A stretch of DNA of 35,160 nucleotides from Flavobacteriales bacterium (GTDB lineage Bacteria > Bacteroidota > Bacteroidia > Flavobacteriales > BACL11). Within the stretch, counting starts at the first letter, position 1. Each line of letters opens with the position of its first letter. The notes below the pieces were generated by a model. That model was not told the origin of the DNA and made no database searches. It was given only the letters and a program-made list of their open reading frames with translations. Positions 16,949-26,897 of this stretch are shown piece by piece. The stretch spans positions 28,544-63,703 of the forward strand of contig NZRO01000051.1 in the NCBI GenBank assembly GCA_002696275.1, read 5' to 3'. Both the position numbers and the translations under genes were made by a program.

Positions 16949-18469
16949 TTAATGTTTAAAATGTCTATGTCCTGTAGTAACCATTTTCATATTGTTATTA
17001 TTGCAGAACTCAATTGATAAATTATCATTTATTGAACCTCCTGGTTGAATTACACATTTCACCCCTTCATTATTTGCTAATTCTACACAGTCAGGAAATG
17101 GGAAAAATGCATCAGATGCCATAACGGCTCCATTTAAATCAAAATTAAAACTTTTCGCTTTTATAACCGCTTGTTTCAGAGCGTCTACTCTAGAAGTTTG
17201 TCCTACTCCACTTGCTAAAAGTTGTTTGTTTTTTGCAAATACAATTGTATTAGATTTCGTGTGTTTACATACTTTAGACGCAAATTCTAAGTCAGAAATT
17301 TCTCTATTATTTGGAGATAGTTCTGTTACGATTTTCATGTCAGAAAGATTATCTGTTTTTAAATCTTTATCTTGATGTAACACACCATTTAAAACAGTTC
17401 TAAATTGTGTTTTGGGAAGTTTAATATCTTTCTGTATTAATATTACTCTATTTTTCTTTCTTTTTAAAATTTCTAACGCTTTATTATTGTATGAAGGAGC
17501 GATAATTACCTCAAAAAAGATTTTATTTATTTCCTCAGAAGTTTCGAAATCTATTTCTTTGTTAGTGATTAAAACTCCACCAAATGCAGACACAGGATCT
17601 GCTGCAAGTGCATCTTTCCAACTATCTACTAGCGAATCTCTACTTGCAATACCACAAGCGTTGTTGTGTTTTAAGACTGCAAATGTAGTGTCTTCAAACT
17701 CTGATATTAGATTAACTGCTGCGTCAACATCTAATAAATTATTGTAAGATAATTCCTTACCATGTAACTGATGAAACATATCTTCTAAGTCTCCAAAGAA
17801 AACTCCCTTTTGATGAGGGTTTTCACCGTATCTTAAAGATTTGCTATTTCTTATACTTTGTTTGAAACAAATTTCATCTTCATTAAAATAATTAAATATT
17901 GCTGTATCATAATGAGAGGAGATGTTAAATGCTTTTTCTGCAAATTTCTTTCTTGTTTCTAATCTAGTTGACCCATTTTCGTTTTCTAAAACTGATAGAA
18001 CTTCGTTGTATTGACTCATCTCTGAAACAATAAATACATCTTTATAGTTCTTAGCTGCAGCTCTTATTAATGATATCCCCCCAATATCTATTTTCTCAAT
18101 AATATCTTGTTCTGAAGCCCTAGAATTAACTGTTTTTTCAAATGGATATAAATCTACGATTACTAAGTCAAACTCTGGAATGTTATATTTTTCAAGTTGT
18201 TCTTTATCTGAATTAAGTTCTCTTCTTGAAAGAATCCCTGCAAAAACATTAGGGTGTAGAGTCTTTACTCTTCCACCTAATATAGATGGATAAGTAGTTA
18301 AATCTTCTACTTTGTTTACTTTTACTCCCTCTCCTTCAATAAAATTCTGGGTACCTCCTGTAGAATAAATATTTATTCCAAGATCATTTAATTTATGAAC
18401 TATAGGTATTAAACCATCTTTGTTAAATACTGAAATGAGTGCGTTTTTGATTTTTCTTTCCTGAACCAT
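16949..18469 (-). CDS. purH: bifunctional AICAR transformylase/IMP cyclohydrolase
   Basis: The 506-residue enzyme catalyses the last two steps of de novo IMP synthesis. The N-terminal MGS-like IMP cyclohydrolase domain (about 1-130) shows LISVFNKDGL, YSTGGT and GGRVKTLHPNVFAGIL; the AICAR transformylase domain follows with LRYGENPHQKG, the catalytic Lys-His in LKHNNACG (about residue 265) and FFPFPDCVELA, and the C-terminus MVTTGHRHFKH. Length fits the family. It is the first gene of the minus-strand run into mreB. A weak promoter candidate precedes it at 18492-18522. Its co-transcription with cell-shape genes is a conserved arrangement rather than a metabolic link. Confidence 0.97.
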   Translation of the reverse strand: MVQERKIKNALISVFNKDGLIPIVHKLNDLGINIYSTGGTQNFIEGEGVKVNKVEDLTTYPSILGGRVKTLHPNVFAGILSRRELNSDKEQLEKYNIPEFDLVIVDLYPFEKTVNSRASEQDIIEKIDIGGISLIRAAAKNYKDVFIVSEMSQYNEVLSVLENENGSTRLETRKKFAEKAFNISSHYDTAIFNYFNEDEICFKQSIRNSKSLRYGENPHQKGVFFGDLEDMFHQLHGKELSYNNLLDVDAAVNLISEFEDTTFAVLKHNNACGIASRDSLVDSWKDALAADPVSAFGGVLITNKEIDFETSEEINKIFFEVIIAPSYNNKALEILKRKKNRVILIQKDIKLPKTQFRTVLNGVLHQDKDLKTDNLSDMKIVTELSPNNREISDLEFASKVCKHTKSNTIVFAKNKQLLASGVGQTSRVDALKQAVIKAKSFNFDLNGAVMASDAFFPFPDCVELANNEGVKCVIQPGGSINDNLSIEFCNNNNMKMVTTGHRHFKH

Positions 18470-18491
18470 CTAGCTTTTTTAATTAGTAATG

Positions 18492-18522
18492 CAATTTTAC
18501 TCAAATACGAGCTGTTTTTCAA
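18492..18522 (-). promoter_or_regulatory. weak candidate promoter for purH-mreBCD-mrdA-rodA
   Basis: On the minus strand TTG (18522-18520) is followed after 20 bases by TAAAATTG (18499-18492), one mismatch from TAnnTTTG, with TTG-N20 spacing within the accepted range. It would give a leader of about 17 nt before the purH ATG at 18469. The 99-bp gap after mfd otherwise holds nothing recognisable. Confidence 0.35.
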
Positions 18523-18568
18523 GTTAATAAAAGACTAATATAATTTCTGTTAATAACTTTTTAGATTG

Positions 18569-21500
18569 TTAATTTCTAAGGCAAATATTAGATATATTGT
18601 TACATATTTCAATTGCTTTATTAGGAGAATTAATATCTTTAATAATTAATACTAGTTTGCCTTTTTTTTCCTTCATTTCAGCTTTATTAAAATTTTGTTT
18701 TAGGAACTCTAAGATCTTGCTGAATGATTCAGATTCAAAATAAAGAGAATCTTTTTTTGTAGTGAAATAGGTTCTCATCTCCCCATTTTTTAATAGTAAC
18801 CTCTCGAATCCTAATTCTTTTGCAACCCATTTCAGCTTCATAGATGATATTAGATCTTCTACAGATTTTGGTATTTCTCCAAATCGATCTTCTAAATTAT
18901 TTTGTAATATTTCTAACTCCTTTTCTTCTTTAATGGAGTTAAGTTCTTTGTAAATGTTTAACCTCTCTTCAATATTAGAGATGTAAGTATCAGGTATTAG
19001 AATTTCTAAATCAGTATCTATCTGGCAATCTTTTAAAAAATATTTTATCTTGGAATCCGAGAAGATTTCCTTAAATTTCTCTTGTTTTAATTCCTCTACC
19101 GCCTCATTTAATATTTTTTGATACATATCAAAACCAATTTCATTGATAAATCCACTTTGGTCAGCTCCAAGTAGATCTCCCGCTCCTCTAATATCTAAAT
19201 CTCTCATGGCTATACTAAATCCGCTTCCTAAATTTGAAAATTGTTCCAATGCATTTAATCTTCTTCTAGCATCTTCTGAAAGCTGATAGGAGGGTGGACT
19301 GATTAAATAACAGAATGCTTTTTTGTTAGACCTGCCTACTCTCCCTCTCATTTGATGGAGATCAGAGAGTCCAAAATTATTTGCATTATTTATTATAATT
19401 GTATTTGCGTTCGGAACATCAACTCCATTTTCGACAATGGTTGTAGATACTAGAATATCATACTCTCCTTCTATAAATCCAATTATTAAATCTTCTAGAG
19501 CTTTTCCATCTAATTGTCCATGTCCAATTTTAATCTTTGCATTTGGAACTAGACGTTGTATAATAGTAGCTACTTCGTTTATATTTTCTATTCTGTTATG
19601 AATAAAAAATACTTGCCCGTTTCTTGAAATTTCGTATTGAATGGCATCTCTTATTACTTCCTCATTAAATGAAATGATTTCGGTATTTATTGCAATTCTG
19701 TTTGGAGGAGGAGTGTTGATTACGGATAAATCTCGAGCGCCCAATAAAGAAAATTGTAATGTTCTTGGTATTGGTGTTGCGGATAACGTAAGGATGTCTA
19801 CATTAGATTTAATATTCTTTAGTTTGTCTTTAATGTTTACTCCAAATTTTTGCTCTTCATCAATAATTAACAAACCTAAATCTTTAAATTTTATATCTTT
19901 TCCAACTATTCTATGAGTTCCAATCAAAATATCAACCTTTCCTTTTGCTAGATCTTTAATGGTTTGATTTTGTTGTTTAATAGTTTTGAATCGATTAATG
20001 TAATCTACTGTACAAGGGAATTCTTTTAATCTATTTTTAAATGTTTTATAATGTTGTAGTGCTAATATAGTAGTTGGAACTAAAATAGCTACTTGTTTAT
20101 TGTCTGTTACAGCTTTAAATGCCGCTCGAATTGCAAGTTCAGTTTTTCCAAAACCAACATCTCCACAAACTAACCTATCCATCGGAGTATCTTTTTCCAT
20201 ATCTTTTTTTATAGCGATGGTAGCAGAGGTTTGGTCTGGTGTATCTTCCCACATGAAAGAAGCTTCTAACTCATGCTGTAGATAGGTGTCAGGAGAATAA
20301 GAGAAACCATCTATGTTTTTTCTTTTTGCGTAAAGTTGAATAAGGTTAAATGCAATTTTCTTGATTCTGGTTTTTGTTTTATTTTTTGTTGTTTGCCATT
20401 TAGAACTTCCAAGTTGATTAATGTTTGGACGGTGCCCTTCTTTACCAGAATATTTAGAGATTTTATGTAAAGAATGAACACTAATATACAATATATCCCC
20501 TTCCTTATATATTAATTTTATACTTTCTTGTTTCTTTCCATTGTTATCAATTTTATGAAGACCCGCAAATTCACCTATACCATGATCTATATGTGTTACA
20601 AAATCGCCAATTTGTAGATTAGTTAGTTGTTTTAGAGTAATAGATTGTTTGTCCGCAAACCTTGTTTTACTCCTAAACTTGTGATGTCTGTTAAAAATTT
20701 GATGATCGGTATAAATTGATATTTTATTATCATGATCTATAAATCCTTCGCTCAAATTCCCAACAATTGTAGAGATATGAATTTCTCTTGATTCATTTTC
20801 TAAAATCTGCTGAAACCTATCTTTTTGTTCTTCTGAAGAACATATAATAATATTTTTATATCCTTTCTCTTGAAAATTTATAAGTTCATTGAAAAGAATA
20901 TCAAACTTTTTATTAATTGGTGTAAGTGGTGTTGTATTTGATTGAATATCAAAATCTGCTTCAAAAATATTATTAGAACTAAAATTTATTGTCTTAAACT
21001 TTTCTATTAGATTTTTGAATTCATTTGCGTTAGTAAAAATTTCATATGGACTAATTTGACATTTTTTAGATTCTGTAGATAATTTTTTAAATTCCTCTTC
21101 AGCTTTATCAAAATTTTGTTGTACAATTCCTAAGGCATGCTGTATGTTTTCTATCCAAATGGTTGAACTCTTAGGAAGATATTCTAAGAAACTTACTTGT
21201 TTTTCCAACAGCTTTTTTGTTTCTGTATTAGGTATGATAGATATTTTCTCTCTTTTTTTTACAGATAACTGAGTATTGATATTGAATGTCCTTATACTTT
21301 CAATTTCATCATCGAAGAATTCTATACGAAAAGGATATTCATCCGCATAAGAATAGACATCTATAATTCCACCTCTTACAGAAAATTGACCTGGATCGGT
21401 AACAAAATCTGATTGTATAAAATTATTTTCTAATAAAAGTTCTTTCAATAAAAGAGGATGATGTGTGTCGGAGACCGAAAGTGTAATAGTTTTTTTCTTT

Positions 21501-21907
21501 AAAACACTTCTTTTTACTACTCTTTCAGAAATTGCCTCAGGATAACTAACAATTATTGAATTATGTTTGTTGTTAAGTTTGTTTAAGACTTCTGCTCTTA
21601 ATAAAACATTAGAATTATCTAATTCTTTAAACTGATAAGATCTTCTGTGTGTTGCGGGATAGAAAAATAATTCATGATTCATTAAGCTTTCTAAATCATT
21701 AATAAAGTAGTTTGCAGATTCTTTATCATTTAATATAAAGAGTTGAGGAGATTTAGACTCCTTAATTATGGATGATGCTAAAATAGATTTTGAGGAACCA
21801 ACAAAGTTATTTAATTGTATTTTTCTGTTTCCTTGTTTTAGTTTTTCAGAAATAGTGTCTCTAAAAATAGAGATTGGTAAAAGTTTAAGTAACGATTTAT
21901 TTTTCAA
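18569..21907 (-). CDS. mfd: transcription-repair coupling factor Mfd
   Basis: The 1112-residue protein removes RNA polymerase stalled at DNA lesions and recruits UvrA. Domains in order: a UvrB-like N-terminal region (with FSVRGGIIDVYSYA), the CarD-like RNA-polymerase-interacting domain (about 430-450, GDFVTHIDHGIGEF), the RecG-like motor with Walker A GDVGFGKTE near residue 580, the DEEQ box near 680 and LSATPIPRTL, the helicase C half with GRVGRSNKKAFCYL, and the TRCF domain at the end. The frame opens with TTG at 21907, overlapping the upstream phosphofructokinase stop by 11 bp; no ATG lies nearby, so TTG is favoured but not proven. Last gene of its operon. Confidence 0.95.
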   Translation of the reverse strand: MKNKSLLKLLPISIFRDTISEKLKQGNRKIQLNNFVGSSKSILASSIIKESKSPQLFILNDKESANYFINDLESLMNHELFFYPATHRRSYQFKELDNSNVLLRAEVLNKLNNKHNSIIVSYPEAISERVVKRSVLKKKTITLSVSDTHHPLLLKELLLENNFIQSDFVTDPGQFSVRGGIIDVYSYADEYPFRIEFFDDEIESIRTFNINTQLSVKKREKISIIPNTETKKLLEKQVSFLEYLPKSSTIWIENIQHALGIVQQNFDKAEEEFKKLSTESKKCQISPYEIFTNANEFKNLIEKFKTINFSSNNIFEADFDIQSNTTPLTPINKKFDILFNELINFQEKGYKNIIICSSEEQKDRFQQILENESREIHISTIVGNLSEGFIDHDNKISIYTDHQIFNRHHKFRSKTRFADKQSITLKQLTNLQIGDFVTHIDHGIGEFAGLHKIDNNGKKQESIKLIYKEGDILYISVHSLHKISKYSGKEGHRPNINQLGSSKWQTTKNKTKTRIKKIAFNLIQLYAKRKNIDGFSYSPDTYLQHELEASFMWEDTPDQTSATIAIKKDMEKDTPMDRLVCGDVGFGKTELAIRAAFKAVTDNKQVAILVPTTILALQHYKTFKNRLKEFPCTVDYINRFKTIKQQNQTIKDLAKGKVDILIGTHRIVGKDIKFKDLGLLIIDEEQKFGVNIKDKLKNIKSNVDILTLSATPIPRTLQFSLLGARDLSVINTPPPNRIAINTEIISFNEEVIRDAIQYEISRNGQVFFIHNRIENINEVATIIQRLVPNAKIKIGHGQLDGKALEDLIIGFIEGEYDILVSTTIVENGVDVPNANTIIINNANNFGLSDLHQMRGRVGRSNKKAFCYLISPPSYQLSEDARRRLNALEQFSNLGSGFSIAMRDLDIRGAGDLLGADQSGFINEIGFDMYQKILNEAVEELKQEKFKEIFSDSKIKYFLKDCQIDTDLEILIPDTYISNIEERLNIYKELNSIKEEKELEILQNNLEDRFGEIPKSVEDLISSMKLKWVAKELGFERLLLKNGEMRTYFTTKKDSLYFESESFSKILEFLKQNFNKAEMKEKKGKLVLIIKDINSPNKAIEICNNISNICLRN

Positions 21908-23093
21908 TTTGTTTTATTTCCTTCATCATTTTAATGTACCAATCTTGATTGGTGTCAAAAGGTTTTCCTCCTTTAATTCTGTCAAATTCAATACAATTTA
22001 ATTTATTTTTTTTCTCTTCATCCCAGCCTACAACACCGCTAACACCGTTAATTGCACTAGTGACAGCGTAATCGGATAACTCAAAAATCAAATCTAAATC
22101 TTTGTAATTTGCTTTAGATGATCGTGAAAAATATCCACTTTTTTGGACAAGAACTTTATTAGCTTTTAGTCTTTTTGAAAATTGTTTTGCAAACCATTGT
22201 CCCGGATTTAGATCATCTAATCTTACATGTCCAAAAGCATCTCTCAATATTTCTTCTCCTTCTTTTTCTGTCTCTTTTATAATAGTCTCAAGGCCTGCTC
22301 CCTCACATAGAAATATATTTACACAATCTTGAGTATCCATAATTCTATTAAGCCTCTCACATTCTTTATCAAAATCTAAATTTTCTTCAGGGAGTATTAT
22401 TGAGTGAATTTCCCACTTTTGTTTAGTAATACCAATTTTAGGAATGAAATTAAGATTTTGTAATCTTTTTCTATATTCATATGCTGTTGCAGCTGTTAGC
22501 CATCCACAATGTCTACCCATTACCTCATGTATAATTAGTTGTCTATCGGATGTTGTATTTTCATTAATAATATTTTCAAAAAATATAGCTCCTTGTTCTG
22601 CAGCTGTCCAAGCTCCAAGAGTTTGAGCAATTGGGAATACATCATTATCAATTGTTTTAGGTAAACCAACAACGGTCAAGTTATAATTATTTTCTTTGAG
22701 ATAATTTGATAAATCTGCAGCAGTAGTGTTGGTGTCATCTCCTCCAATAGTATGTAAAATATTCACCTCATCTTTCACAAGTTGTTTTGCAGCAACTTCT
22801 AGCGGAATTTCTCCTTGTTCTATGTACCCCTTAGAGACACAGTCCTCAATATTAGTTAACTTTACTCTACTATTTCCAATGGGACTCCCTCCAAAATTAT
22901 AAATATTTTGAATATCATTTAAAATATCTTTTGGAAAAGAAATAGAATTACCCAGCAACAATCCTTTGTATCCATTCAGGTATCCTATTATTTCAACTCC
23001 TGCATAGTTCTTTAAATAATTTTCGGTTAGTCTTCCTAATGAAGCAGATAAACATGGGGCTATCCCTCCTGAAGTTAAGAATGCAATTTTCAT
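21897..23093 (-). CDS. pfp: pyrophosphate-dependent 6-phosphofructokinase
   Basis: I place the start at the internal ATG at 23093 (MKIAFLTSGGIAPCLSA), because family members begin there; the longer frame would overlap the upstream stop by 35 bp and adds 23 residues with no family character. The 398-residue enzyme interconverts fructose 6-phosphate and fructose 1,6-bisphosphate. GGDDTN (117-122) carries Asp in place of the Gly of ATP enzymes (GGDGS), and PKTIDNDV (145-152) has the matching Lys; both mark the PPi-dependent class. MGRHCGW (192-198) binds sugar phosphate. PPi use makes the step reversible. The gene lies between a 2-hydroxyacid dehydrogenase and mfd, a context without an obvious glycolytic partner. 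Confidence 0.92.
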   Translation of the reverse strand: MKIAFLTSGGIAPCLSASLGRLTENYLKNYAGVEIIGYLNGYKGLLLGNSISFPKDILNDIQNIYNFGGSPIGNSRVKLTNIEDCVSKGYIEQGEIPLEVAAKQLVKDEVNILHTIGGDDTNTTAADLSNYLKENNYNLTVVGLPKTIDNDVFPIAQTLGAWTAAEQGAIFFENIINENTTSDRQLIIHEVMGRHCGWLTAATAYEYRKRLQNLNFIPKIGITKQKWEIHSIILPEENLDFDKECERLNRIMDTQDCVNIFLCEGAGLETIIKETEKEGEEILRDAFGHVRLDDLNPGQWFAKQFSKRLKANKVLVQKSGYFSRSSKANYKDLDLIFELSDYAVTSAINGVSGVVGWDEEKKNKLNCIEFDRIKGGKPFDTNQDWYIKMMKEIKQIEK

Positions 23094-23127
23094 AATACTT
23101 AAATTTATTTTGCAAATATCGTATTTT

Positions 23128-24057
23128 TTATTTATGGAATTCAGAGAGTATTTTTTTAGCAAGAATCATAGATATCTTTAAACTACTTTCGTGCGTCCAT
23201 CCTGCAATATGTGGAGATAAAATAACATTTTTGCTTTCCAAAAGAAATCTTAATACTTGATTATCTCCACTATCAGAAAGTTTTTCAAATGATAATTTTT
23301 CATATTCTAAAACATCCAAACAGGCTCCTAAAATCTTATTATCTTTAATTTTTATCATAAGATCTTTCGTATTAACACATTTCCCTCTTGCTGTATTTAT
23401 GAGAAAAATATTCTTCTCAAATTTTTCTATAAAATCTTTATTTACTAAGTACTTTGTTTCTTCAGTCAGAGGAATATGAAGACTTAAAATATCTGCATGT
23501 TTATAAATTTTTTCCATAGAACTTTGGTATTTGTAAGACTCCAAATACTTATCGTAGGCAAGAATGTTTACCCTAAATCCTGATAAAGCTTCAGCAAATG
23601 CTGAACCATTATTTCCAAAACCAATAATTCCAATTGTTTTACCAGATAATTCAATGCCTCTGTTTTTCTCTCTATTCCATTTTCCTTTTCTTACTTCTAG
23701 GTCAGAAACATTAAGATTATTAAATAATGAAAGAATCATTCCAATCGCATGCTCCGCAACAGCTTGTCTGTTCCCTTCAGCAGCATTAAAGCATATTATT
23801 TTTTTTGATTTTGCGTAACTTACGTCAATGTTTTCCAAGCCACTGCCAGCACGTGCAATAAATTTTAAATTTCTAGCCTTGTCAATAAATTGCGAGTCAA
23901 TTTCAAAACGACTTCTGATTAATATTCCCTCATAATCAGATATTTTTTCTTCAATTTCGGATTTAGATAATGATAAAGCATTATGACAAACAAAATTATT
24001 TCTTTCTAATGTATTTTGTAAATGAGGGTGTGTATTATCAATAAATAGAACTTTCAT
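23128..24057 (-). CDS. D-2-hydroxyacid dehydrogenase (phosphoglycerate dehydrogenase-like)
   Basis: The 309-residue NAD-dependent dehydrogenase has the Rossmann motif GFGNNG (146-151) with Asp169 ending strand beta-2 (NAD rather than NADP preference), and the catalytic triad Arg224 (NTARGKCVNT), Glu253 and His283 (SPHIAGWTHES). There is no ACT or C-terminal regulatory domain, so if it is SerA it is the short, unregulated type. Serine synthesis from 3-phosphoglycerate is plausible, but hydroxypyruvate or glyoxylate reduction cannot be excluded. Its ATG overlaps the mgtE stop by one base (TAATG), giving coupled translation. The phosphofructokinase starts 34 bp after its stop. Confidence 0.88.
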   Translation of the reverse strand: MKVLFIDNTHPHLQNTLERNNFVCHNALSLSKSEIEEKISDYEGILIRSRFEIDSQFIDKARNLKFIARAGSGLENIDVSYAKSKKIICFNAAEGNRQAVAEHAIGMILSLFNNLNVSDLEVRKGKWNREKNRGIELSGKTIGIIGFGNNGSAFAEALSGFRVNILAYDKYLESYKYQSSMEKIYKHADILSLHIPLTEETKYLVNKDFIEKFEKNIFLINTARGKCVNTKDLMIKIKDNKILGACLDVLEYEKLSFEKLSDSGDNQVLRFLLESKNVILSPHIAGWTHESSLKISMILAKKILSEFHK

Positions 24058-25406
24058 TATAATATAGATTGACCTATTAAAAAATAAATATACAATCCAA
24101 GAATATCATTTATTGTTGTGATAAAAGGTCCCGTAGCTAATGCAGGATCAATTTTGTATTTCTCTAAAGTTAGAGGTATAAATGTCCCGAAGAGTGCTGC
24201 AAAAACTATAACTGATAATAAAGAAATGCTTACTGTAATACTTAGTTGAATTGAGTATTGTAATACTATAGTTGACCCAAAAATAATTAGGGAGCAAATT
24301 AGACCGTTTAATAAAGCAACTCCTAATTCTTTTGTGAGTTTGCTAAAAATAGTATTTAGTTTTATGGATTCATTTGCTAACCCTTGAACAACAATTGCGG
24401 CAGATTGGACACCAACATTTCCTCCCATTGCAGCAATTAAAGGAATGAAAAATGCAAGTTGTATATTTTCTTCAATATCAAATAATCCAATTACTTTAGC
24501 TCCTAATAAACCTCCAGCTAGTCCTATTAAAAGCCATGGTAATCTAGCTCTAGTCAGGTGCCAAATACTATCTGAAGATTCAACATCTTCTGTTATTCCT
24601 GAAGCCATTTGATAATCTTTCTCGGCTTCATCTTTAACAACATCCATAACATCATCAATAGTAATCCTACCTACTAAAATATTTTCTTCATTTACAACAG
24701 GAATTACAATCAAGTCATATTTATTCATAATATTAGCTACACTAGCATTATCTTCATTAACGTGTACAGAGATTATCTCTGTATTTGCAATTTCTTTGAT
24801 GAATATTTTACTTTCAGTAATTAACAACCTCCTCAAAGATAAGGTTCCTGTAAGTTTGTTATTGTCATCAACAACATAAATTGTATGAACCTTTTTTACA
24901 GAAGATGCTTGTTTTCTCATTTCCTTTAGGCATTGAAGAGTGCTCCAGTTTTCATTTACTTTTATAAGTTCTTTAGCCATTAATCCTCCTGCTGTATCTT
25001 CTGGGTAGTTTAAAAGATCCGTAATATCTGAGGCATGTACATCATCTTCAATTAACGAAAGCACTTCTTCTTTTAACTCCTGGGGAAGTTCCAAAATCAC
25101 ATCAGTTGCATCATCTGATTCTAGATTTTCAATTACTTCCGTTGCAATTTCTTTAGACGATAAATTGGATAATAAGTGTTCTCTTATTTCCTCCTCTAAT
25201 TCCATTAATACTAATGCAGACTTTTCCTCATCAATTAATTGGTAGAGGTAATTTGCTTCTTTCACAGACAGATTATTTATTATCTCTGCAATGTCTGCTA
25301 CATGAAGATCTTCAATTAATTTTTGAATATTTTTATTAGAGTATTCTGAAATTAAATCAGAAATTTGTTTAAGGAAGTTAGAATTTATTTCGTTATTGTT
25401 GGACAT
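24057..25406 (-). CDS. mgtE: magnesium transporter MgtE
   Basis: The 449-residue protein has the cytosolic MgtE N domain (about 15-130, with LHVADIAEIINNL and superhelical repeats), a CBS pair (about 135-255), the connecting helix and five TM helices with the pore signature GGNVGVQSAAIVVQGLA. MgtE is a dimeric Mg2+ channel in the inner membrane, closed when Mg2+ binds the N and CBS domains. The start overlaps rsmA by 14 bp and the stop overlaps the dehydrogenase by 1 bp. No Mg2+ riboswitch is possible at this internal operon position, so control probably acts on the protein. Confident. Confidence 0.95.
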   Translation of the reverse strand: MSNNNEINSNFLKQISDLISEYSNKNIQKLIEDLHVADIAEIINNLSVKEANYLYQLIDEEKSALVLMELEEEIREHLLSNLSSKEIATEVIENLESDDATDVILELPQELKEEVLSLIEDDVHASDITDLLNYPEDTAGGLMAKELIKVNENWSTLQCLKEMRKQASSVKKVHTIYVVDDNNKLTGTLSLRRLLITESKIFIKEIANTEIISVHVNEDNASVANIMNKYDLIVIPVVNEENILVGRITIDDVMDVVKDEAEKDYQMASGITEDVESSDSIWHLTRARLPWLLIGLAGGLLGAKVIGLFDIEENIQLAFFIPLIAAMGGNVGVQSAAIVVQGLANESIKLNTIFSKLTKELGVALLNGLICSLIIFGSTIVLQYSIQLSITVSISLLSVIVFAALFGTFIPLTLEKYKIDPALATGPFITTINDILGLYIYFLIGQSIL

Positions 25407-26148
25407 TTTTAGTGATTGTAATAAAATCCTCTACATCTAATTGTTCTGCTCTTTTTTGTAATAATTCGTCAATCTCAAGATTAATGTTCAAAGAAAAGGA
25501 TTTTAATGCGTTCCTCAAAGTTTTTCTTCTCTGATTATATCCAGCTTTTACAATTTGAATAAATTTTTTTTCATCACATTCAAGTTCCTTTCTCTCGTTT
25601 CTAATCATCTTTATAACTCCAGATTTTACTTTTGGTGCAGGTGTAAAAACATATTCATTTACTGTAAAACAATAATCAATATTGTAAAAAGCTTGTAGAA
25701 AAACACTTAAAATTCCTTTTTTTTTGCCTTTCGTACAAGCCACTCTTTCAGCAACTTCTTTCTGAAACATCCCAATAACCTCTGTTATCTTATCTCGGTT
25801 TTCGAAAACTTTGAAAAGTATTTGGGAGGATATGTTATAAGGGAAGTTTCCTATTAAGGAAAGCTTATTTTTTGTAATTTCTTCTAGGTTTAGTTTTAGG
25901 AAGTCTCCTTCAATTATATTTAACTCTGGGTAATTTAATCTTAAATAAAAAACAGATTCACTGTCAATCTCTATTACTTTAAAATTAATATTTTTATTAT
26001 ATAAAAACTGAGTTAGAATGCCCATTCCAGGTCCAATTTCTAATAGATCTTTATTCTTATATTCAAGTTGGTTTACAATGTTTTTAGCAATAGATGGTTC
26101 ATTCAGGAAGTGTTGTCCTAAGTGTTTTTTTGCACTTACCTTTTTCAT
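25393..26148 (-). CDS. rsmA: 16S rRNA dimethyladenosine transferase RsmA (KsgA)
   Basis: The 251-residue SAM-dependent methyltransferase dimethylates two adjacent adenosines near the 3' end of 16S rRNA. It shows KKHLGQHFLN at the N-terminus, the SAM motif LEIGPGMGILT and the catalytic NFPYNISS (NLPY in many proteobacteria), plus QKEVAERV. Length is normal. Its ATG overlaps the stop of the upstream ABC ATPase (TAATG) and its end overlaps mgtE by 14 bp, so it is embedded in a translationally coupled operon. Confidence 0.96.
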   Translation of the reverse strand: MKKVSAKKHLGQHFLNEPSIAKNIVNQLEYKNKDLLEIGPGMGILTQFLYNKNINFKVIEIDSESVFYLRLNYPELNIIEGDFLKLNLEEITKNKLSLIGNFPYNISSQILFKVFENRDKITEVIGMFQKEVAERVACTKGKKKGILSVFLQAFYNIDYCFTVNEYVFTPAPKVKSGVIKMIRNERKELECDEKKFIQIVKAGYNQRRKTLRNALKSFSLNINLEIDELLQKRAEQLDVEDFITITKNVQQ

Positions 26149-26897
26149 TATGATTTTTTCAATCTCTTAAACAGTTCTGAAGCAAATACAAATTCATTCA
26201 GCTCCATATTATTTGAGTTAATTAATTCTTCTTTGTTTCCTTCCCACCAGATCGATCCCTCATATATAAAGGCAATTTTCTCACCAATTTGCATTACAGA
26301 ATTCATGTCGTGAGTATTTACAATGGTTGTAATGTTATATTCTTCAGTAATTTCTTTAATCAGATTATCAATTAAGATTGCAGTCTTTGGATCTAAGCCT
26401 GAGTTAGGTTCATCACATAAAAGATATCTTGGATTCATAGATATAGCTCTTGCAATTGCAACTCTTTTTAGCATTCCTCCACTTAATTCTGCAGGAAGCA
26501 ACTCATTTTTGTTCTCTAGATTTACCCTCTTCAAACAGAAATTTACTCGATCCAATTTCTCTTCAGTAGATTGATCAGTAAACATAGTAAGAGGGAACAT
26601 AATATTTTCCTCAACCGTCATATAGTCAAATAAAGCTCCTCCTTGAAACAACATTCCAATTTCCTGTCTTATTTGTCTTTTCTCTTTTAATTTCATCTGA
26701 TTAAATACTCTTCCATCATAAATAATATTTCCACTGTCAAGTTCATGTAGTCCTATTAATATTTTTAAAAGAGTAGTTTTACCTGATCCACTTTCTCCTA
26801 TTATTAAATTTGTTTTACCTTGCTCAAAGGTGAATGATACATCATTTAGAACTTTATTTCCTCCAAATTGTTTATATATGTTCTCAACTACAATCAT
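26148..26897 (-). CDS. mlaF: ABC transporter ATPase, MlaF-type
   Basis: The 249-residue ATPase has Walker A GESGSGKTT, the Q loop in FQGGALFDYM, signature LSGGMLKRVAIARA, Walker B YLLCDEPNSGLDP and H loop NTHDM. The FQGGALFD and LSGGM variants are characteristic of the Mla/MCE family. It energises phospholipid movement between the membranes with the MlaE-type permease, whose gene overlaps it by 4 bp. The expected third partner, an MCE-domain MlaD, is not encoded in this window. Confident on the family; the transported lipid and direction are inferred from MlaFEDB. Confidence 0.92.
   Translation of the reverse strand: MIVVENIYKQFGGNKVLNDVSFTFEQGKTNLIIGESGSGKTTLLKILIGLHELDSGNIIYDGRVFNQMKLKEKRQIRQEIGMLFQGGALFDYMTVEENIMFPLTMFTDQSTEEKLDRVNFCLKRVNLENKNELLPAELSGGMLKRVAIARAISMNPRYLLCDEPNSGLDPKTAILIDNLIKEITEEYNITTIVNTHDMNSVMQIGEKIAFIYEGSIWWEGNKEELINSNNMELNEFVFASELFKRLKKS

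Noticed and set aside
23094-23162. A longer phosphofructokinase starting at 23162.
   Set aside because: The extra 23 residues have no family character and overlap the dehydrogenase stop; MKIAFLTSGG is the usual start.
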